Origin: Acetobacteraceae bacterium
Lineage (GTDB): Bacteria; Pseudomonadota; Alphaproteobacteria; Acetobacterales; Acetobacteraceae
Length of the DNA: 9,670 bases
Assembly (NCBI GenBank): GCA_020853405.1
Contig: JADYYZ010000207.1
Span: forward strand, 1 to 9,670
Direction: 5' to 3'
The notes under the pieces: generated by a model
Seen by the model: only the letters and a program-made list of their open reading frames with translations
Told to the model about the DNA's origin: nothing
Databases searched by the model: none
Shown here: one piece after another, positions 6,867 through 9,670 of the stretch
Layout: each line of letters begins with the position of its first letter
Position numbering within the stretch: position 1 is the first letter of the stretch
Made by a program: the position numbers and the translations under genes

Positions 6867-6881
6867 TTAATGAGACGTTAA
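6867..6881 (-). promoter_or_regulatory. Candidate CtrA binding site, perfect TTAA-N7-TTAA
   Basis: The - strand reads TTAACGTCTCATTAACC, matching the alphaproteobacterial CtrA consensus TTAA-N7-TTAAC exactly. It lies 34-48 bases upstream of the small coiled-coil ORF start. I see no other TTAA pair with this spacing in a very GC-rich window. It overlaps the -10 of a weak candidate promoter (6870-6899), which would fit repression; an activating role is also possible. CtrA's presence in this genome is assumed from taxonomy, not seen. Confidence 0.5.
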
Positions 6882-6899
6882 ATCCGGGGGAGGAATCAA
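6870..6899 (-). promoter_or_regulatory. Weak candidate promoter for the small coiled-coil ORF
   Basis: On the - strand, TTGATT (6894-6899) and TCTCAT (6870-6875) are separated by 18 bases; each matches 4 of 6 sigma-70 consensus bases. It is the only AT-rich stretch between 6834 and 6980. The start of transcription would fall about 25-30 bases before the ATG. No other feature is seen in this intergenic stretch. Confidence 0.25.
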
Positions 6900-6980
6900 G
6901 CCCTGCGGGGGTATGCACCTGTAGCGTGCCCACACCCACGCCCGCGTGCGCTTCACCGGCGTCGCCGCCGCCGACCCGTA

Positions 6981-8552
6981 TCACTCCTCCGGCACGCCGG
7001 CCCGGCGCATGGCATCGAGCAGCATCTCCATCATCCAGGGCGGGCGGTAGGCGTTGGTTTCGCGCGTCCGGCGGATGGTACGGTTGGGCTGGATACGAAG
7101 GAGCGCCCGAGCCTCGTTCCTGGCATCGTCCAGTGCCCCGGCGGCGACCAGGGATACGAACAGATAAACCCGCGGCGGTGGCCAATCGGGCGAGCGCGCA
7201 ACGGCACGCCGCAGCACGCCGATCGCCACCTCCGGCCGGCCGGAGAAGAACCGGAGCGCGCCGCGGCCGGTCCAGACGCGCGCGATGTCCGGGGAAAGCG
7301 GATCAAGCCGCTCCGCGCGATCGAGCGCGTTGGCCGCAAGGTCGAGGTCGCCTGCCCACAGCGACGTCCAGCCGGCGAAGTGCCAGGCGTCGGCAAGGTT
7401 GGGGCCAAGCTCGGTTGCGCGCGCGAGCAGCGATCGCCCGAACTCCAGCTCGCCGGGCGGCAGGGACAGGACATAGCCGATCTTCGACAGGACCACCGGG
7501 TCGGCCGAGTTCATGGCCAGCGTGCGGCGCGCGAGCTCCTGCGCGCGTGCCTGCTGCGCCCGGTAGTCGTCCGACCATCCTTGGTAGATCGCCGAAGCGG
7601 TCGTCGCGGCGAGCGTCGCGCATGCCCGTGCGAATGACGGATCGCGCGCCAACGCCTGCTCCAGCAGCCGCATGGCGGCCTCGTTGTCGGCGCGCGTTTG
7701 CTCGTGCGCATACGGCAGCGCACGCAGATAGAGATCGTATGCGGAAAGGTCTTGTGTCGGCTTGCGTTGTGCCCGGTCGATCTCGGCCTGCCGGATGCGC
7801 GGTTCCAGGGCGGCGGCCGCCGCCTCGGTCACGCGGTCCTGCATCGCGAACAGATCCTCGGCCGCACCCTCGAACCGGTCGTCCCACAGATGCGCCCCGG
7901 TTGCCGCCTCGACCAGGCGCCCGGAAATCCGCAGGCGTTCGCCGGCACGGCGCACGCTGCCTTCCAGCACGTAGCGCACGCCCAGGATGCGGCCGATCTC
8001 GCGCACATCGGGCGGCTGGTCGCGGAAGGCGGCAGCCGAGGCCGGCGCGATCACCAGGAAGGACCGGAACCGTGCCAGCGCCATGGTGATCTCCTCGCTC
8101 ACCCCATCGGCGAAGTACCCCTGTTCCGGATCGCCGCCGACGTTCGCAAACGGCAGCACGACAAGCGAGGGGCGGTCGTCGGGTGGGGTCAGCGCGGGCG
8201 AGGCCGTGGCGTGCGCCCCGCTGTTCTGTCGCACCGCGACGTCCAGCATGTAGCCGCGCTTCGCCACGCTGCGGAGGATCGTGCCAGCCTCGTCGTCGAT
8301 CGCGCGGCGTGCTTCACGCACGGCCTGGAACAGGCTGTCCTCGCTCACATGCACGCCCGGCCACACCGCATCCAGCAGCGCATCCTTGGCCATCACACGA
8401 CCCGCGTTGCGGGCGAGCAACAGCAGAAGGTCGAACGCCTTGGGTCGCAGCGCGATCTCGGCACCATCGGCGCCCTGCAGGCACGCCCGCGCCTGGTCCA
8501 GCACGAAGCCGGCGAAGTGCAGCGACGAGGCCTCCAACTCGGTCCGGTCCAT
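6981..8552 (-). CDS. Winged-helix regulator with TolB-like domain and TPR repeats
   Basis: Likely cytoplasmic transcription regulator, 523 residues. Residues 11-104 form an OmpR/CadC-type winged helix, with LRPKAFDLLLLLARNAG (35-51), the WPGVHVSEDSLFQAVREARR recognition region (64-83) and the wing VAKRGYML (96-103). Residues 128-228 match the TolB/FlgO-like domain of 'adenylate cyclase-like' regulators: VVLPFANVGGDPEQGYFADG (131-150), GVRYVLEGSVRR (191-202) and ATGAHLWDDRFEG (217-229). Residues 270-490 are TPR-type helical pairs such as AAMRLLEQALARDPSFARA (292-310) and AANALDRAERLDPLSPDIA (406-424). No cyclase catalytic domain and no membrane helix are seen, so it differs from CadC and any 'adenylate cyclase' label would be wrong. 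The start has an AGGGG SD 5 bases away. It is divergent from the DUF1127 gene across 154 bases. Signal and targets are unknown. Confidence 0.88.
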   Translation of the reverse strand: MDRTELEASSLHFAGFVLDQARACLQGADGAEIALRPKAFDLLLLLARNAGRVMAKDALLDAVWPGVHVSEDSLFQAVREARRAIDDEAGTILRSVAKRGYMLDVAVRQNSGAHATASPALTPPDDRPSLVVLPFANVGGDPEQGYFADGVSEEITMALARFRSFLVIAPASAAAFRDQPPDVREIGRILGVRYVLEGSVRRAGERLRISGRLVEAATGAHLWDDRFEGAAEDLFAMQDRVTEAAAAALEPRIRQAEIDRAQRKPTQDLSAYDLYLRALPYAHEQTRADNEAAMRLLEQALARDPSFARACATLAATTASAIYQGWSDDYRAQQARAQELARRTLAMNSADPVVLSKIGYVLSLPPGELEFGRSLLARATELGPNLADAWHFAGWTSLWAGDLDLAANALDRAERLDPLSPDIARVWTGRGALRFFSGRPEVAIGVLRRAVARSPDWPPPRVYLFVSLVAAGALDDARNEARALLRIQPNRTIRRTRETNAYRPPWMMEMLLDAMRRAGVPEE

Positions 8553-8588
8553 CCGCGCCCCTGGGCTGAAGCGGTACGGAACGGCATC

Positions 8589-8618
8589 AGAATAAACCGA
8601 AAATCAGCGCCGCGTCAG
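8589..8618 (-). promoter_or_regulatory. Weak candidate promoter for the winged-helix/TPR regulator
   Basis: On the - strand, CTGACG (8613-8618) and TATTCT (8589-8594) lie 18 bases apart, each with 4 of 6 consensus matches, 37 bases before the ATG at 8552. This is the most AT-rich part of the divergent 8553-8706 region. For the opposite (DUF1127) direction I see no convincing promoter. Confidence 0.3.
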
Positions 8619-8706
8619 CTCGTTTTCAGGACATCTCCCCCACCTGGCGCGATCATTTCCGCGTGCCCGGCGGCGCCCAGGCGCAGCCCGGGACTGGGAG
8701 GCCATC

Positions 8707-8979
8707 ATGCATCCGTCACGCACCATCGGCGACCTGCTGACGCCGCGCATCGCATCCGCCGCCGGCGGGGCTTCGGCGCCGCCCGGCGTGGCCAACTGGC
8801 TCCGCGCCCTGCTGGGTGCGCCGCTCTCTGCACTGGAGGGCAGGCGGCAGCGGCGGCGCGGCGCCCGCGCGCGGTTGCAGGGGATGAACGATGCCCTGCT
8901 GCGCGATATCGGCCAGGCGCCGGCGCCGCGTTCGTCCCGGTCGAACCTCGACCGGGATATATCGTTGTTCCAACTCTGA
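8707..8979 (+). CDS. DUF1127 (YjiS-like) small basic protein
   Basis: The product has 90 residues. The start is supported by GGGAGG (8696-8701) with a 5-base spacer. The DUF1127 signature is RLQGMNDALLRDIGQ (56-70), preceded by an arginine-rich helix (RRQRRRGARAR, 46-56). Residues 1-40 (TIGDLLTPRIAS, then WLRALLGAPL) are an N-terminal extension common in alphaproteobacterial members. The tail is Arg/Ser-rich. In Rhodobacter and Agrobacterium, DUF1127 proteins bind RNA and affect small-RNA turnover and carbon or phosphate metabolism (family knowledge). An RNA-binding role here is inference from the basic helix. It is divergent from the winged-helix/TPR regulator, a possible controller, and convergent with a LysR gene. 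The 3' end of the coding region carries a perfect hairpin, followed by more structured sequence after the stop. Confidence 0.85.
   Translation: MHPSRTIGDLLTPRIASAAGGASAPPGVANWLRALLGAPLSALEGRRQRRRGARARLQGMNDALLRDIGQAPAPRSSRSNLDRDISLFQL
8935..8957 (+). other. Perfect hairpin inside the 3' end of the DUF1127 coding region
   Basis: TCCCGGTCGA (8935-8944) pairs perfectly over 10 bases with TCGACCGGGA (8948-8957) around a 3-base ACC loop. A moderately T-rich stretch (TATATCGTTGTTCC) follows, giving it an attenuator- or terminator-like look although it ends 22 bases before the end of the stop codon. It covers about codons 77-84, in the Arg/Ser-rich tail where sequence constraint is probably low. 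Confidence 0.7.
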
Positions 8980-8982
8980 TAC

Positions 8983-9014
8983 CGGGTGCACGAAGGCTTC
9001 ACCTTCGTGCCCCG
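8983..9014 (+). terminator. Stem-loop after the DUF1127 gene, likely terminator or sRNA stem
   Basis: GCACGAAGG (8988-8996) pairs with CCTTCGTGC (9002-9010) around the loop CTTCA. Four further pairs (CGGG 8983-8986 with CCCG 9011-9014) extend it past a single bulged T. It starts 4 bases after the DUF1127 stop. No T-tract follows on the + strand, so termination would rely on the stem alone or on Rho. It could also serve the convergent LysR transcript. Confidence 0.55.
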
Positions 9015-9029
9015 TGCAACCGCCCGCCT

Positions 9030-9040
9030 CCCCCCCCCCC
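9030..9040 (+). repeat. Homopolymer of 11 C
   Basis: Eleven consecutive C residues lie in the gap between the DUF1127 and LysR genes, 22 bases beyond the LysR stop. Such tracts slip during replication and are also error-prone in sequencing, so the exact length should be treated as uncertain. The tract lies in no reading frame. Confidence 0.9.
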
Positions 9041-9062
9041 GGAACCTGGTGCATGAGCGGGC

Positions 9063-9670
9063 TCAGGCAGGCGGCGCGACGAGGAAGGGGCGCAGGCGCT
9101 CGTTCAGGAACCGCAGCGCGGCCTGGATCTTCTGCGGGCGATGCTTGCGATGCACGCAGACGAGGTTGAGCGGCATCGCGGCACATCGCCAGTCAGGCAT
9201 GACGCGCACAAGGGAGCGCGCCCTGTCGCTGCCCTGCAGGAGCCAGCCGGGAAGCACGGCGATGCCGTGGCCGCCGGCGCAGCGGCGCATCAGGGTTTCC
9301 GCATCGTCGGCGATGAAGTCGCCCGAGACATGGACCTGGCGCCGCGTTCCGCCGCGCAGGAAGCCCCACGACTGCACACTGCCTCCCGAGGCGAAGCAGA
9401 GGCAGTTGTGCCCGGCGAGGTCGATCGGGTCGCCGATCGGCCGATGGCGGGCGAGATACGCTGGTGCGGCGACAAGCCGCTGCTCGACGTGGCCGATCAC
9501 CCGGCCTGGATACTCGCTTCGCGGGATGCGCCCGACGCGGACCGCGATGTCGATCCCCTCGGCTGCGAGATCGACCAGCTTGTTGCTCATCAGCAGCTCG
9601 ACGCGCGCCTTCGGGTAGCATGCGAGGAAGTCCTCGATCAGCGGGCCGATCACCACGCGGCCGAGCGTCG
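9063..9670 (-). CDS. LysR family transcriptional regulator (GcvA-like), N-terminal part beyond the window
   Basis: The frame is open to the window edge: the residues before the first possible GTG (9654-9656) read TLGR and continue the usual LysR linker into VVIGPLIEDFLACYP, so the start and the N-terminal helix-turn-helix are off the edge. About 201 residues of the effector-binding domain are present. Family marks are the periplasmic-binding-protein-like beginning, GIDIAVRVGRIPRSEYPGRV, LVAAPAYLARH, the central SWGF strand, and GHGIAVLPGWLL with the C-terminal helices. This pattern is typical of the GcvA-like group. Such regulators commonly control a divergent neighbour, which would lie beyond 9670. 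It is tail-to-tail with the DUF1127 gene. The effector cannot be inferred. Confidence 0.93.
   Translation of the reverse strand, partial: TLGRVVIGPLIEDFLACYPKARVELLMSNKLVDLAAEGIDIAVRVGRIPRSEYPGRVIGHVEQRLVAAPAYLARHRPIGDPIDLAGHNCLCFASGGSVQSWGFLRGGTRRQVHVSGDFIADDAETLMRRCAGGHGIAVLPGWLLQGSDRARSLVRVMPDWRCAAMPLNLVCVHRKHRPQKIQAALRFLNERLRPFLVAPPA

Larger units (their letters stand above)
8980..9062 (+). ncRNA. Candidate small RNA / structured 3' UTR with C-rich (anti-SD-like) loop
   Basis: Between the DUF1127 stop and the LysR stop, the hairpin at 8983-9014 is followed by a second possible stem. TGCA (9015-9018) pairs with TGCA (9050-9053), and CC (9020-9021) pairs with GG (9048-9049) past a bulged A. 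This stem encloses a C-rich loop (about 9023-9046) that contains CCTCC running into the poly-C tract. In Rhodobacter sphaeroides the DUF1127 gene ccaF1 is co-transcribed with CcsR small RNAs that carry CCUCCUCCC anti-SD motifs, and related 'cuckoo' RNAs occur near DUF1127 genes elsewhere. The resemblance here is position plus a C-rich loop; the exact CCUCCUCCC motif is absent and the second stem is weak. Confidence 0.3.

Noticed and set aside
6889..6924. GGAGGA followed by an ATG mini-frame on the + strand
   Set aside because: The frame is three codons (Met-His-Leu-stop) and the SD-ATG spacing is too long. Nothing suggests a leader peptide because no + strand gene follows.
6574..7185. In-frame upstream part of a 227-codon - strand frame that ends with the micro-ORF
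   Set aside because: It runs out of frame through the regulator gene and then the 87-residue ORF, with shadow-like composition. Only the last 23 codons are kept, as a tentative micro-ORF.
6323..8089. 588-codon open frame on the + strand
   Set aside because: Antisense to dctQ, the small ORF and the winged-helix/TPR regulator. The composition is Arg/Ala/Pro/Ser-rich with no domain.
8578..8602. GGAAC (8578-8582) facing the DUF1127 gene, as in an EcfG stress sigma-factor promoter
   Set aside because: The -10 position reads CGAA or GAAA rather than the expected CGTT at 15-17 bases, and the DUF1127 start is about 125 bases away.
1..9670. Search for tRNAs, CRISPR repeats, IS ends, integrases and toxin-antitoxin pairs
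   Set aside because: None seen. The window reads as ordinary chromosomal metabolic and regulatory genes, with no base-composition break suggesting transfer.

Overview
The window (about 9.7 kb, roughly 68-70% GC by eye) looks like chromosome of a high-GC alphaproteobacterium. An Acetobacteraceae/Rhodospirillales-type host (Roseomonas-like) is my best guess, inferred from protein flavour, GC, a DUF1127 gene and a CtrA-type site; no rRNA or housekeeping marker confirms it. Both edges cut genes: the 5' edge truncates an M81 (MlrC-like) metallopeptidase and the 3' edge truncates a LysR regulator. No tRNA, rRNA, CRISPR array, transposase, integrase or phage gene was seen. No gap between genes exceeds about 155 bases.

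Left part, 1-1275, + strand: the C-terminal five-sixths or so of the M81/MlrC-family protein. It converges on the next block, and the short junction holds a stem-loop.

Central part, 1322-6429, all on the - strand and read right to left: a compact six-gene sugar-acid operon, dctQ-dctM-dctP-eda-rraA-like-kdgK. Two junctions allow ATGA overlaps and the other gaps are 11-20 bases. The TRAP transporter (DctP binding protein with DctQ/DctM permease) would import an acidic sugar. KdgK would phosphorylate 2-keto-3-deoxygluconate, and Eda would split KDPG into pyruvate and glyceraldehyde 3-phosphate. The RraA-family protein between eda and kdgK is probably a metal-dependent pyruvate-type aldolase or decarboxylase of unknown substrate. 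The dehydratase or dehydrogenase that would make 2-keto-3-deoxygluconate is not in the window.

Right-centre, 6502-8552, - strand: a 523-residue soluble regulator (winged helix, TolB-like domain, TPR repeats), then 147 bases downstream a small 87-residue probable coiled-coil ORF I do not recognise. A perfect CtrA-type motif (TTAA-N7-TTAA) lies just upstream of the small ORF. A very strong palindrome lies at its 3' end, and a 23-codon micro-ORF overlaps its stop.

Right part, 8707-9670: a divergently placed DUF1127 small protein on the + strand, followed by hairpins and a C-rich stretch before the convergent LysR gene. DUF1127 genes in other alphaproteobacteria are followed by anti-Shine-Dalgarno (CCUCC-type) small RNAs, so this 3' region is the best candidate here for an undescribed RNA element. 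The CtrA-site/small-ORF unit is the second candidate.
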